Translations under genes and position numbers: made by a program | Notes under the pieces: generated by a model | What the model was told of the DNA's origin: nothing | Database searches by the model: none | What the model saw: only the letters and a program-made list of their open reading frames with translations | Source: JAXGRD01 sp040766105 | Lineage (GTDB): Bacteria > Bacillota > Clostridia > Peptostreptococcales > Anaerovoracaceae | Direction of reading: 5' to 3' | NCBI GenBank assembly: GCA_040766105.1 | Contig: JAXGRD010000004.1 | Span: forward strand, 248,001-312,000 | Length of the DNA: 64,000 nt | Shown here: positions 50,629 to 58,546 of the stretch, one piece after another | Numbering within the stretch: the first letter of the stretch is position 1 | Layout of the letters: each line of letters starts with the position of its first letter

Positions 50629-51641
50629 CTCAGCGCCTCTATGGTTTCCTTGTATTCCGCTGCCGTTGCTGTACGCAGTCCCATTTCCCCTAAGATTTCC
50701 TGTACTTCATCTACGGTTCGCCCGCCTTCATCCACTTCCAGTGTGCTATTCGCCACACCCATAAGTCCCGATTGCGGTGGGATGATGGATGTTACAACGC
50801 TGGCACCGGCATGGATTCTGTTACGAAGCCCTGTGATTCCGTCCACATCCAAAGATGCGGGAATCAATGCGTGAGGATATGCCAGTCGCATAGCGGCGAT
50901 GGTCTTCAGCTCCAAGTGGCGATCGGGAGTCTGAACATTCTCCATGGGACTTCCCTTTTGGGGAACAAAGCTCATGACCCTCACTTGAGAGGCTCCGATT
51001 TTACCCATTTCAATGATAGAATCTGCCACGTCCTCCAAACTCTCTCCAACGCCCATGAGCAAGCCTTCTTCAATGAGCATACCCTTTTCTCTTGCATAGA
51101 GCTTTGCATGCATCCTGTCGTCGTAATCCTGTGACAGTCGCAACTTCTCAAAGACCTTTCGGTTATGTGTTTCCTGATACAAAGCATACCAGTCCGTTCC
51201 TGCTTCCGCAAAGCCATCTATCAGCTCATCATCGATCACCCCGGGAGATATCATCACGGAAAGATCCAGCTCTTCCTTGATTCTCCCAACGATTTCCATG
51301 ACAGATGCAAACTTTTCTCTATGGAAGACCATATCTTCTCCCATGGTCAAGTCAATCAAATTGACACCCGATTCAGCCAGGCGCTTGGATTGCGCCAAAG
51401 TTTCCTCGGGTGTTTTTCTATATCGTTCTATATCGTTGCTCTTTCTAAAGTAACAGAAAGCGCAGTCGTTCCTGCACCAAGTGGTGAAGTATACGAATCC
51501 ATAGGTGAATATTTTTTTGCCAATATGTTCTTCCCGGGCCTCTTCGGCTCGGGTATAGATCTTTTCCAATTCCTCTTCAGAGTCGCACCTTAAGATGTCC
51601 AGTATTTCTTCTTTCGTGAGAAGAGATTCTCTATTATACAT
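50625..51641 (-). CDS. pylB: 3-methylornithine synthase PylB (radical SAM)
   Basis: A 338-residue radical SAM mutase that rearranges L-lysine to (3R)-3-methyl-D-ornithine. The [4Fe-4S] motif is WCRNDCAFCYFRKSN; INLIDLTMGEDMVFH-like segment VNLIDLTMGEDMVFHREKFA and SFVPQKGSPMENVQTPDRHL are PylB signatures. It starts 20 bases after the tRNA-Pyl gene with GGAGATGG before the ATG. Confidence 0.97.
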   Translation of the reverse strand: MYNRESLLTKEEILDILRCDSEEELEKIYTRAEEAREEHIGKKIFTYGFVYFTTWCRNDCAFCYFRKSNDIERYRKTPEETLAQSKRLAESGVNLIDLTMGEDMVFHREKFASVMEIVGRIKEELDLSVMISPGVIDDELIDGFAEAGTDWYALYQETHNRKVFEKLRLSQDYDDRMHAKLYAREKGMLIEEGLLMGVGESLEDVADSIIEMGKIGASQVRVMSFVPQKGSPMENVQTPDRHLELKTIAAMRLAYPHALIPASLDVDGITGLRNRIHAGASVVTSIIPPQSGLMGVANSTLEVDEGGRTVDEVQEILGEMGLRTATAAEYKETIEALR

Positions 51642-51661
51642 TTTCCATCTCCTTTGATATT

Positions 51662-51733
51662 TGGCGAGGAGCCCGAGAGTTTCACTCGGCTACGAGGATT
51701 TAGAGTCCACGCGATCCATCCGATCTGCCCCCC
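51662..51733 (-). tRNA. pylT: tRNA-Pyl (anticodon CUA, decodes UAG)
   Basis: 72 nt with encoded CCA. Layout matches tRNA-Pyl exactly: acceptor GGGGGGC / GCTCCTC (two G-U), one linking base (A), D arm GATC-GGATG-GATC with a 5-base loop, one linking base, 6-bp anticodon stem with loop CTCTAAA (anticodon CTA), 3-base variable loop TAG, T arm CCGAG-TGAAACT-CTCGG without the usual TTC, discriminator G. The same lengths hold for Desulfitobacterium hafniense pylT. Odd points: a U-U mismatch at the third anticodon-stem pair and GG in the D loop. It lies between two coding genes (4 and 20 bases away) in the same transcript, so it needs processing from the mRNA. Confidence 0.97.
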
Positions 51734-51737
51734 TTAA

Positions 51738-53843
51738 TCAAAACGCCATGGCACCTACATACTTCTCTTGGAAGTCTCTTGTGGATGCCAGCTCCACATG
51801 CTCTACACGGTTGGGAATTTCCTTCGCCGTGATCGCTTCGTCAGCGTTGGTCAATGCCATCAAAGTTCCTGCTCCTGCAGTATTCCCTGCTGATATGATA
51901 TCATCAAGGGGAACATGAGGCAATAAACCGATTGTAATTGCACTTTCTTTGTCAATGAAACTACCGAAGGCTCCTGCAACAATTACCTTCTTAATGTCTG
52001 ATTTTTTCGCTCCCAACTGATCCAGCATTATGCTGATACCGGCGGAGATTGCTCCCTTGGCAAGCTGAACTTCTCGCACGTCCTTTTGGGTGATGACGAT
52101 ATCTTCCCCATCTTCTTTGTACACCAAAACAAACTCTCGGTTTCCGTCTCGCTCTCGCAGGCGCTCACCGATCTCCGGATTCTTCTCCGCAAAGTCCTTG
52201 GGCGTTGCCAATCTTCCCGTCTTCTTAATAATCCCTGCGTTTATCATTTCGCCAATGGCATCGATGAGTCCGCTTCCGCAAATACCCACAGGAACCACAT
52301 CATCAATGGTTCGGAAAAGGACCTTTTCCTTTTCAATCTGTATTTTTTCTATGGCCCCCGGAGCAGCACGCATTCCTTGATAAATGGCAGAGCCCTCAAA
52401 TGCAGGACCTGCAGCTGTGGAACATGCCAAAACCTTTTTGCCATCGGTGATGGCGATTTCACCGTTTGTACCGATGTCAATAAAAACAGTCAATTCTTTT
52501 ATATCTAAGAATCTAGTTGCCAAGATGCCGGAGGTAATATCCCCTCCTACATGGCCGGCGATGTTGGGGAATACCATAATGTCGCCGTCATCTTTCATGT
52601 GAAGATTCAAATCCTTCCCCTTGAACATCAGGGTTCCTGTGTAGGCAGGAGCAAAGGGTGCAAAGGCAAGGGTAATGGGATCGTAACCTGCGAAGATATG
52701 AGACATAGTTGTGTTTCCGCAGAAGGTCACGCGCAAAACGGCTTCATTGGCCACATCGTGTTCTTCGCATAATTCGTCGATGATCTCATTGAGACAGCCG
52801 ACAATATCCTTGTGAAGAAGTTCCAAGTTCTCCTTTCCCTCGTTGGAAAAAGTGATTCTGGATATGACGTCTAAACCGTGCTTGTTCTGGGGGTTGGTCT
52901 TCGCCAGAGAAGCCAAATGCTCTCCCGTATACAGATCCACCAACATCCCAACCACCGTAGTGGTCCCTACGTCGAAGGCAAAGCCGTAGCCCTGGTCGCC
53001 TTTGGCAGGCACAAAATCTTCAGGCAATGTTAAAAGCTTTGTTTTTCTTTTGTTCGCCCCTGCAATCATCCCTGCATTTTTACATCTTCCGCACTGGGAA
53101 CAAATCCCTGTGCATTTGAATACGGTCTTTTCCTTTTTCTTTTTCTCGTTGTTCATTTTTTTACCTTCTTGCATTCTCTTTATATTACATAGACTGCAGC
53201 TGGTCATTGTCCCTCTGCAATCTTCACATTCCGATGATATGGGTTTGAAATCCTCATCCACCAGGAAAAATATCCCGGCGCAGGATTTTAGCGGTACCAA
53301 AATGCTGCTACTCTTTACTTCAATGCCGATTAATCCCGGATCCACAAGGCCGGCAATATCTCCCATTTGGTTGACATCCATTCCGTAGAAGCCGGGTCCA
53401 AAACCATTGCTGAGATATTGATCTTCTCCTAAAATTATCTGTAGTTGTTCCCTGGCAGCATCGGTAAATGCCGTTCCCCAGAGATCTGCCAGAAGTTGGT
53501 CCATAATGGGTCGGTCGTCAAGGGTGAAGTCTCCGGCAGTCAACACGTATACATAGGCGCCCTTCACCTGGGAAGATTCCAGCTGTTCAAAGGCATGACA
53601 TGTAAAGACATGGTTGCCGATGGTCGCTTCCTTCCCATCTAAAGTTACCTGATCAAAAAAGGAATACACCGCCTTTGGAGATATTCGATCTTCAATCAGT
53701 TCCCTGATTTCTTCCGCATTTTTCTTTATTCTTTCCTGTTTTTTCCCGCTTCGATGCAATCCGCTATTCTGCGTGAAAAGTCCATTCGCGGTTTCTTTAC
53801 AGGCTTCTTTGTCAATATTAACTACTACGTTCTGGTTTTTCAT
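51738..53843 (-). CDS. Corrinoid-protein reductive activase (RamA/RACo-like, ASKHA ATPase) with MetH-activation-like N-terminus
   Basis: About 701 residues. It should reduce inactive Co(II) corrinoid to Co(I) at the expense of ATP. An N-terminal region (about 70-210) resembles the MetH activation domain (NGFGPGFYGMD, SSILVPLKSCAGIFF); then Cys pairs ECEDC and CSLC, and CTGICSQCGRC (about 244-254) for Fe-S binding; then the ASKHA/DUF4445 domain with GFAFDVGTTTVVGMLVDLYT and FIDIGTNGEIAITDGKK. ATG 53843 follows GGGAGG. Canonical RamA has C-terminal ferredoxin sites and RACo an N-terminal 2Fe-2S, so this layout is different. Confidence 0.85.
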   Translation of the reverse strand: MKNQNVVVNIDKEACKETANGLFTQNSGLHRSGKKQERIKKNAEEIRELIEDRISPKAVYSFFDQVTLDGKEATIGNHVFTCHAFEQLESSQVKGAYVYVLTAGDFTLDDRPIMDQLLADLWGTAFTDAAREQLQIILGEDQYLSNGFGPGFYGMDVNQMGDIAGLVDPGLIGIEVKSSSILVPLKSCAGIFFLVDEDFKPISSECEDCRGTMTSCSLCNIKRMQEGKKMNNEKKKKEKTVFKCTGICSQCGRCKNAGMIAGANKRKTKLLTLPEDFVPAKGDQGYGFAFDVGTTTVVGMLVDLYTGEHLASLAKTNPQNKHGLDVISRITFSNEGKENLELLHKDIVGCLNEIIDELCEEHDVANEAVLRVTFCGNTTMSHIFAGYDPITLAFAPFAPAYTGTLMFKGKDLNLHMKDDGDIMVFPNIAGHVGGDITSGILATRFLDIKELTVFIDIGTNGEIAITDGKKVLACSTAAGPAFEGSAIYQGMRAAPGAIEKIQIEKEKVLFRTIDDVVPVGICGSGLIDAIGEMINAGIIKKTGRLATPKDFAEKNPEIGERLRERDGNREFVLVYKEDGEDIVITQKDVREVQLAKGAISAGISIMLDQLGAKKSDIKKVIVAGAFGSFIDKESAITIGLLPHVPLDDIISAGNTAGAGTLMALTNADEAITAKEIPNRVEHVELASTRDFQEKYVGAMAF

Positions 53844-53853
53844 CTTCCTCCCA

Positions 53854-54780
53854 TCAAACGTGCATCTTATTGTCAAGGTGCTCTCGCAAGCCCTTTGTGA
53901 TTGTACTCATCAGTTTAAACCCAACGGAGGAAATCAATACGATTTTATTTTCCTTAATGGACTCGTCCCAAGGAAGAAGGTTGATGTTCTTCCCAACAGT
54001 GCTGATTTCAATATTACCCTTATCCGTTGCGACAAAACCCTTCACACGGTAGGTTTCTCCCACAACATCTTTTACAAAGGCCTCTAAGGATGCATAAGGA
54101 ATTTCTTCATTCCCCCTTGCGATAAAGGTAGTGGCTCTGTTGCCTTCCGTATTGGAAGTCTCTCTTCCCGGCTTACGATTAATCAGTTTCGTGCCCATGG
54201 CATCAACAATTTCGCGTATATCCACCTGACAATAAGAGGTGACATAGAGCCCTGCGTCCTTGTTGTATTCCAGGATTTTTTCCTTTACTTCCTCCAAGTG
54301 CTCCGGTGTGATCAAATCTTCCTTGTTGATGATGACTGCGCTGCAGTACTCCAGCTGAGAAGTAACGGCAGGCAAAACTTCCATCAAATCCAGGAAACTC
54401 TCTCCGTCCAGGATACAAATAGTCCCATGATAATTATAGTCTCGTCCCGTCTTATGGGAAATCCCCGAGAGGATGGTCTCCATATTGGAGGGGTCGGCAA
54501 GACCCGAGGCCTCAATAAAGAGGTAGTCGATATCCATGTGGGACATTTCAATCAGGCTGTCTACGAACTTGTCCTTGATGCAGGCACAAAAAATTGATCC
54601 ATTTGATAGCTCGGAAATCTCGATTCCCTCTTTTTTTACCAACACGGCATCGATGTTCTCACTGCCAAACTCGTTGATAATCACCCCGGTCTTTTCATCG
54701 GAAAAAGCTTCCAGGGTACGCTTCATGAGCGTCGTCTTTCCGGCTCCCAAGAAGCCGGTCAATACTACCAAATGGATCAT
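53854..54780 (-). CDS. COG0523/CobW-type G3E GTPase
   Basis: About 308 residues. P-loop LTGFLGAGKTTLMKRTL, switch INEFGSENIDAVLV, the metal-binding motif SIFCACIKD (a CxC version of the usual CxCC) and NKEDLI for guanine. These GTPases deliver metals or assist B12 enzymes. Placed between a corrinoid methyltransferase and its activase, it may load zinc into the UroD-type enzyme or help corrinoid handling. ATG 54780 follows GAGGTG with 6-base spacing; the GTG at 54789 is inside that site. Confidence 0.88.
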   Translation of the reverse strand: MIHLVVLTGFLGAGKTTLMKRTLEAFSDEKTGVIINEFGSENIDAVLVKKEGIEISELSNGSIFCACIKDKFVDSLIEMSHMDIDYLFIEASGLADPSNMETILSGISHKTGRDYNYHGTICILDGESFLDLMEVLPAVTSQLEYCSAVIINKEDLITPEHLEEVKEKILEYNKDAGLYVTSYCQVDIREIVDAMGTKLINRKPGRETSNTEGNRATTFIARGNEEIPYASLEAFVKDVVGETYRVKGFVATDKGNIEISTVGKNINLLPWDESIKENKIVLISSVGFKLMSTITKGLREHLDNKMHV

Positions 54781-54803
54781 TTTATTCACCTCTTATATTA
54801 CTG

Positions 54804-56162
54804 TTATTTTGCTGCTGCTTTTACTGCCTCCAACAATTCTTCCTTGCTGGGGATGATGGAGCTCCATGCAACCTCGCCGTTGATGTACAGTGACGGAAGC
54901 TGTGCAACGCCCATCTTCTGTGTTCTGGCGATATCTTCCTTGATGAAGTACTGATATACGCGATACTCTGCAATATCCTTCATCTCATCAAAGGCATCCT
55001 CAACTGCAGCCAACATGTATGTACATGCAGCACACTGCTTGGGATCCAACAGGAAGAGTTCGATGATTACCTTGTCGGAGTTTGCATAATCAGGAATTTC
55101 CACTTCGATATCATCAAAAGCGCCACCTTCATAGTTCTTGATCAGCTCTCTGGAGCTTTCCGGGAACTTAGCTGCCTGCGCACAAGCAATGGTGTTCTCG
55201 ATTGGTGTTGCATAAGGCATGTCGCAGCCGGGGCTCACGATGAAGTTGTCCTTGTTCTCAACACTATCAATCAAGTTGATAACGCTCTGAATGTTATCCT
55301 GCTGTGTTCCGTGGAGCATGGTTGTGGTCAACGGAATGTTACCGCCGATACAGATGTTGTACTTGTCGGTTACTTCTTTTGCCTTCGCAAGATCTACGTT
55401 TTCGTCTACGGAGACACCGTCGGGACCGGTCTTACACATGGACTCGATCTGCTGTGTCGCATTTCCGCATACGAAGAAGCTGGACAGAACGCCTCTGCTT
55501 CTGATGTAGTCGAATACGCCTGTGAAGGATTCTGCAAGTAGAGAATCGATCATCTTGGGGGATACCTGGCTGATCAACGGGTCAACGACTGCGATGACAT
55601 CCGCGCCAGCATCAATGTACATTTGAGACATCTTTACAGCAACCTGACCACAGAATCCTACCAAATCCTTGACATACTGCTTTTCTCTCATCATGTCCAT
55701 GAAGATGTTGGTTCCTCTCAGATGAGAAGCCAAGGTGAAGGGTCCGCAAATCAGTCCGTAAACTGCAACTTCATCACCGATAGCTTCCTTGATTCTTCTG
55801 GTCGCATCCAACGCCATAGGAATTCTTCCGGATTCTTCCGTCGGCATGAGGCAGTCACATGGTAGCGTCATTTCGCCTTCCAGCGGGTGAGATTTCACTG
55901 AGGGAGGATTGTCCTTCGCCCACATCAGTTCACATCCCAGGATTTCCGCTTCCATCTGCAAGTCAAAGAGAATTGGAATACCGTCGGGCATGTAGAGTTT
56001 CTTCACTTCCAAGAGTGAATCAACGATTTTGTCCGAATCCTGCAGCATTTCTTCCGCAGTATATCCCTTCAAAAGGCCCGCATGCACACCTGCAAAGGGG
56101 ACCCAGGGGATTTCATCCAACTTCTCGTGTTTTAGTGCTTTGAAAATAAGTTCTTTTCCCAT
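54804..56162 (-). CDS. UroD/MtbA-family corrinoid methyltransferase fused to a thioredoxin-like domain
   Basis: 452 residues. Residues about 1-345 are a UroD-type barrel related to MtaA/MtbA, which move methyl groups from a corrinoid protein to a thiol or pterin acceptor. MtaA/MtbA bind zinc through His-x-Cys and a later Cys; here Cys 232 (FFVCGNATQQ) and Cys 313 (SPGCDMPYATPIENTI) remain but the His position is Phe 230. Residues about 362-452 form a thioredoxin-like fold with CAAC (Cys 377, 380) and the cis-Pro segment AQLPSLYINGE. ATG 56162 follows GGAGG; the longer start at 56213 overlaps the promoter. First gene of the pyl operon. Confidence 0.85.
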   Translation of the reverse strand: MGKELIFKALKHEKLDEIPWVPFAGVHAGLLKGYTAEEMLQDSDKIVDSLLEVKKLYMPDGIPILFDLQMEAEILGCELMWAKDNPPSVKSHPLEGEMTLPCDCLMPTEESGRIPMALDATRRIKEAIGDEVAVYGLICGPFTLASHLRGTNIFMDMMREKQYVKDLVGFCGQVAVKMSQMYIDAGADVIAVVDPLISQVSPKMIDSLLAESFTGVFDYIRSRGVLSSFFVCGNATQQIESMCKTGPDGVSVDENVDLAKAKEVTDKYNICIGGNIPLTTTMLHGTQQDNIQSVINLIDSVENKDNFIVSPGCDMPYATPIENTIACAQAAKFPESSRELIKNYEGGAFDDIEVEIPDYANSDKVIIELFLLDPKQCAACTYMLAAVEDAFDEMKDIAEYRVYQYFIKEDIARTQKMGVAQLPSLYINGEVAWSSIIPSKEELLEAVKAAAK

Positions 56163-56211
56163 CTTTTTTTCCTCCATACAAACTAAGTTATAGTCGGCTT
56201 TCGCTTCTGAC

Positions 56212-56240
56212 ATTATAGCATAGGCTATTTTTCAATGCAA
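56212..56240 (-). promoter_or_regulatory. Promoter of the corrinoid/pyl operon
   Basis: Minus strand TTGCAT-N17-TATAAT about 50 bases before ATG 56162. It lies in the gap next to a GntR-type gene, a possible regulator, but I see no clear GntR operator. Confidence 0.75.
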
Positions 56241-56344
56241 TGAAACTGCAAAAACTTCCATAATTTATTATAAATATAGAATTGGCACGAAATTTTATAA
56301 ATATTTTCTTGAACTAATTGCAAATAATTTGTGAGATGGTTTTT

Positions 56345-56995
56345 TTATTCAATCATTTCCATATATGCAACCGCAGGATTCCAGTGAACTTCTCGAACAA
56401 AGGCTTCAATTTCCGCAGCCTTGCCCTCTTTGAACATCTCAACCATCTTGCGATGGTCATCATTTGCACTGAATAATACTTCTTTCGTATTCATTCCCTT
56501 GTTGACAATATAGCTTCTCCGTAAAAACTTTTTCTTTAATAGCGCCATTTGATTTGCAAGAATGTGATTTCCCGTGAGCATCAAGTAGACATCGTGAAAC
56601 TCTTCCTGGTTCTTGTAGTACATTTCCAAGTTATCTTTTTCAATGGCCATATCCATATAGCTGATATACAGTTCTAAATCGGCAATTACTTTATCCGTAA
56701 TCAAGGGACATGCCAATCTTGCCGCAAAACCGTCCAGAAGACCAATTATCATGTAGATTTCAGCGGCTTCCGCTTCATCCATCTTCTTTACCACAAAACC
56801 CTTACGGGGTATATTTTCCAAAACACCGTCCGCCGTAAGCTGAATCAACGCTTCTCTTACAGGCGTCCTGCTGATCTTTAATTCTTCACAGATGATATTT
56901 TCCTTTATTTTTTCTTCCGGTTTCAGCTTTCCTTGGCTGATTTCATTTGAAATATACTGATAAACGTGATCCTTTAAGGACATAAACTCCGCCAT
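56345..56995 (-). CDS. GntR-family regulator (FCD subfamily)
   Basis: A 216-residue repressor: N-terminal winged HTH with ENIICEELKISRTPVREALI and DGVLENIPRKGFVVKKM, and an all-helical FCD ligand domain (about 80-205) whose metal-binding residues probably include Asp and His of FHDVYLMLTGNH. AGGAG before ATG 56995. It sits 130 bases upstream of the corrinoid/pyl operon promoter on the same strand and may regulate it or the transporter/amidohydrolase genes. Confidence 0.9.
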   Translation of the reverse strand: MAEFMSLKDHVYQYISNEISQGKLKPEEKIKENIICEELKISRTPVREALIQLTADGVLENIPRKGFVVKKMDEAEAAEIYMIIGLLDGFAARLACPLITDKVIADLELYISYMDMAIEKDNLEMYYKNQEEFHDVYLMLTGNHILANQMALLKKKFLRRSYIVNKGMNTKEVLFSANDDHRKMVEMFKEGKAAEIEAFVREVHWNPAVAYMEMIE

Positions 56996-57034
56996 GGTAA
57001 CTCCTGACTTTTTACTACATCAATTTATACTACT

Positions 57035-57062
57035 ATTCTATCACTTTTCCCTGTCTTGACAA
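57035..57062 (-). promoter_or_regulatory. Promoter of the GntR gene
   Basis: Minus strand TTGTCA-N16-TAGAAT about 35 bases before the start codon. Confidence 0.7.
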
Positions 57063-57073
57063 TAGTAAGTTAA

Positions 57074-57099
57074 GACCCCCATTCCTGAGAATGGGGGCC
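57074..57099 (-). terminator. Terminator of the symporter/amidohydrolase operon
   Basis: Strong GC-rich hairpin GGCCCCCATTC / GAATGGGGGTC with a 4-base loop, 17 bases after the amidohydrolase stop; the following T tract is short (TCTTAACTT). Confidence 0.75.
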
Positions 57100-57115
57100 A
57101 AGTCAGTGCAATTTG

Positions 57116-58522
57116 TTACTTTCTGTACTTATCCATGGTAGCCTTGTTCAGCCCCAGAGGCGGTTGAATCTCCTTGGGTACCAGACATTCATATGTCCTA
57201 CCATCAAGTCGCTCCTTCCACTCTTTCTTTGCCTCTTGCAGAACATCCGGTGAAGTGAACACATCCAAGGCGGATGATGCCAAAACTTTAGATGCATTGT
57301 CCATTGCCTTCTTACCGATGCTACTCTTGGAGCAGGCAGTAATCATCCAGTTATGCCATCCACCCGCAGGTGCCATAGTCATCCAGAAGGTTGCATAAGG
57401 TGCATTCCAACTGAACTCCGACGTGTCGCAGAGCGCGGTGCCACTGCTTCCGAATTCCTTCAGTTTCTCGTCTAAGCCAACCTCTTCCAGCCCTTCAGCC
57501 TTCTGCATTTTCTTTACGAAGTCATGTTCTTCTTCCGTAAACTTAGGGGTTCCAATTTCCGTAAAGTTGTTATGGACGATTTGTGCCAGGACCTTATTTG
57601 GTAACTTTTCATGAGTCGCCGTAATCAATTCCTTAGAAACCGTTGTGTCCGTTGCAAGGGCGCCCGCTTCAGCACACTTATCAATTCGTTTGATGACATC
57701 CGACATTACGTCAGAAGTGTTGAATCTTCCGATGACCCACATGGTGGTCTTGTCGGGAACCACACTTGGAAACTCCGGTCCTACATCGGGGAAGCTATAG
57801 TTGATTGTATTTGCCGCATCTGCTGCCGCAGGGGCATAGTGCTCTCTCAGCATTTCTATTGCATGAGCACTGAGAAGAGCAGCATCTAAAGCGCTTCGTC
57901 CGTTCCAAGGCGAGTTGCCGTGGGATGTCTTTCCTTTATAGTGATATTTAATATTAAAGTAAGCATTGCAGTGATCGTAATCGGCTCGGTTGTAGTTCCA
58001 CGGATGCCAATCCAAGAAGAAGTCCACATCATCGTAGAGACCTTCTCTTCCCATAAAAGGCTTACCAACGCATTGTTCCTCCGCCGGCGATCCAAACAAT
58101 TTCACTACTGCCGGTATGTCATACTCTTCCAAAGCATACCTCAGAGCCACACCGCCCATAACCGCTGCCGCACCTAGTAGGTTGTGGCCGCAGCCCTGTC
58201 CGGGCGCGCCTTCTACCTCAGGATCTTTACTGCAGCAACCTTCATTTTGTGATAGTCCAGGAAGACTGTCATACTCCACATTCATGCCCAACACCGGACC
58301 AGAATTTCCATAGGTCGCAGTAAATGCAGTGGGCATTCCAGCAAGATCTGTCACCACATCAAATCCATGTTTTTTCAGAACAGAGGTGAGTTTCTCCAAC
58401 GCTTTATATTCTTCCAATCCCAGTTCTGGATTGTCCCATATAAAATCTGCAATGTCATGAAATTCTTGCTTATTCGCCTCTATCCAGTCATTTACAAACT
58501 TTTTTATTTTTTCTTGTTTCAT
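57116..58522 (-). CDS. M20-family amidohydrolase, AbgB-like
   Basis: A 468-residue zinc amidohydrolase. GCGHNLLGAAAVMGGVALRY, LFGSPAEEQCVGKPFMGREG and YHYKGKTSHGNSPWNGRSAL match the aminobenzoyl-glutamate/indole-acetyl-amino-acid hydrolase branch. It follows the symporter by 24 bases in the sigma-54 operon, so it probably hydrolyses an amide or N-acyl amino acid that the symporter imports. Its ATG is 9 codons after, and in frame with, the symporter TAG. Confidence 0.87.
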   Translation of the reverse strand: MKQEKIKKFVNDWIEANKQEFHDIADFIWDNPELGLEEYKALEKLTSVLKKHGFDVVTDLAGMPTAFTATYGNSGPVLGMNVEYDSLPGLSQNEGCCSKDPEVEGAPGQGCGHNLLGAAAVMGGVALRYALEEYDIPAVVKLFGSPAEEQCVGKPFMGREGLYDDVDFFLDWHPWNYNRADYDHCNAYFNIKYHYKGKTSHGNSPWNGRSALDAALLSAHAIEMLREHYAPAAADAANTINYSFPDVGPEFPSVVPDKTTMWVIGRFNTSDVMSDVIKRIDKCAEAGALATDTTVSKELITATHEKLPNKVLAQIVHNNFTEIGTPKFTEEEHDFVKKMQKAEGLEEVGLDEKLKEFGSSGTALCDTSEFSWNAPYATFWMTMAPAGGWHNWMITACSKSSIGKKAMDNASKVLASSALDVFTSPDVLQEAKKEWKERLDGRTYECLVPKEIQPPLGLNKATMDKYRK

Positions 58523-58546
58523 TTCACTTTCCCTTCGTTTATTGTG

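Noticed and set aside
56283..56298. TGGCACG upstream of the GntR/operon gap as a -24 element
   Set aside because: No GC occurs at the -12 position with correct spacing, and the strand does not fit the neighbouring genes.
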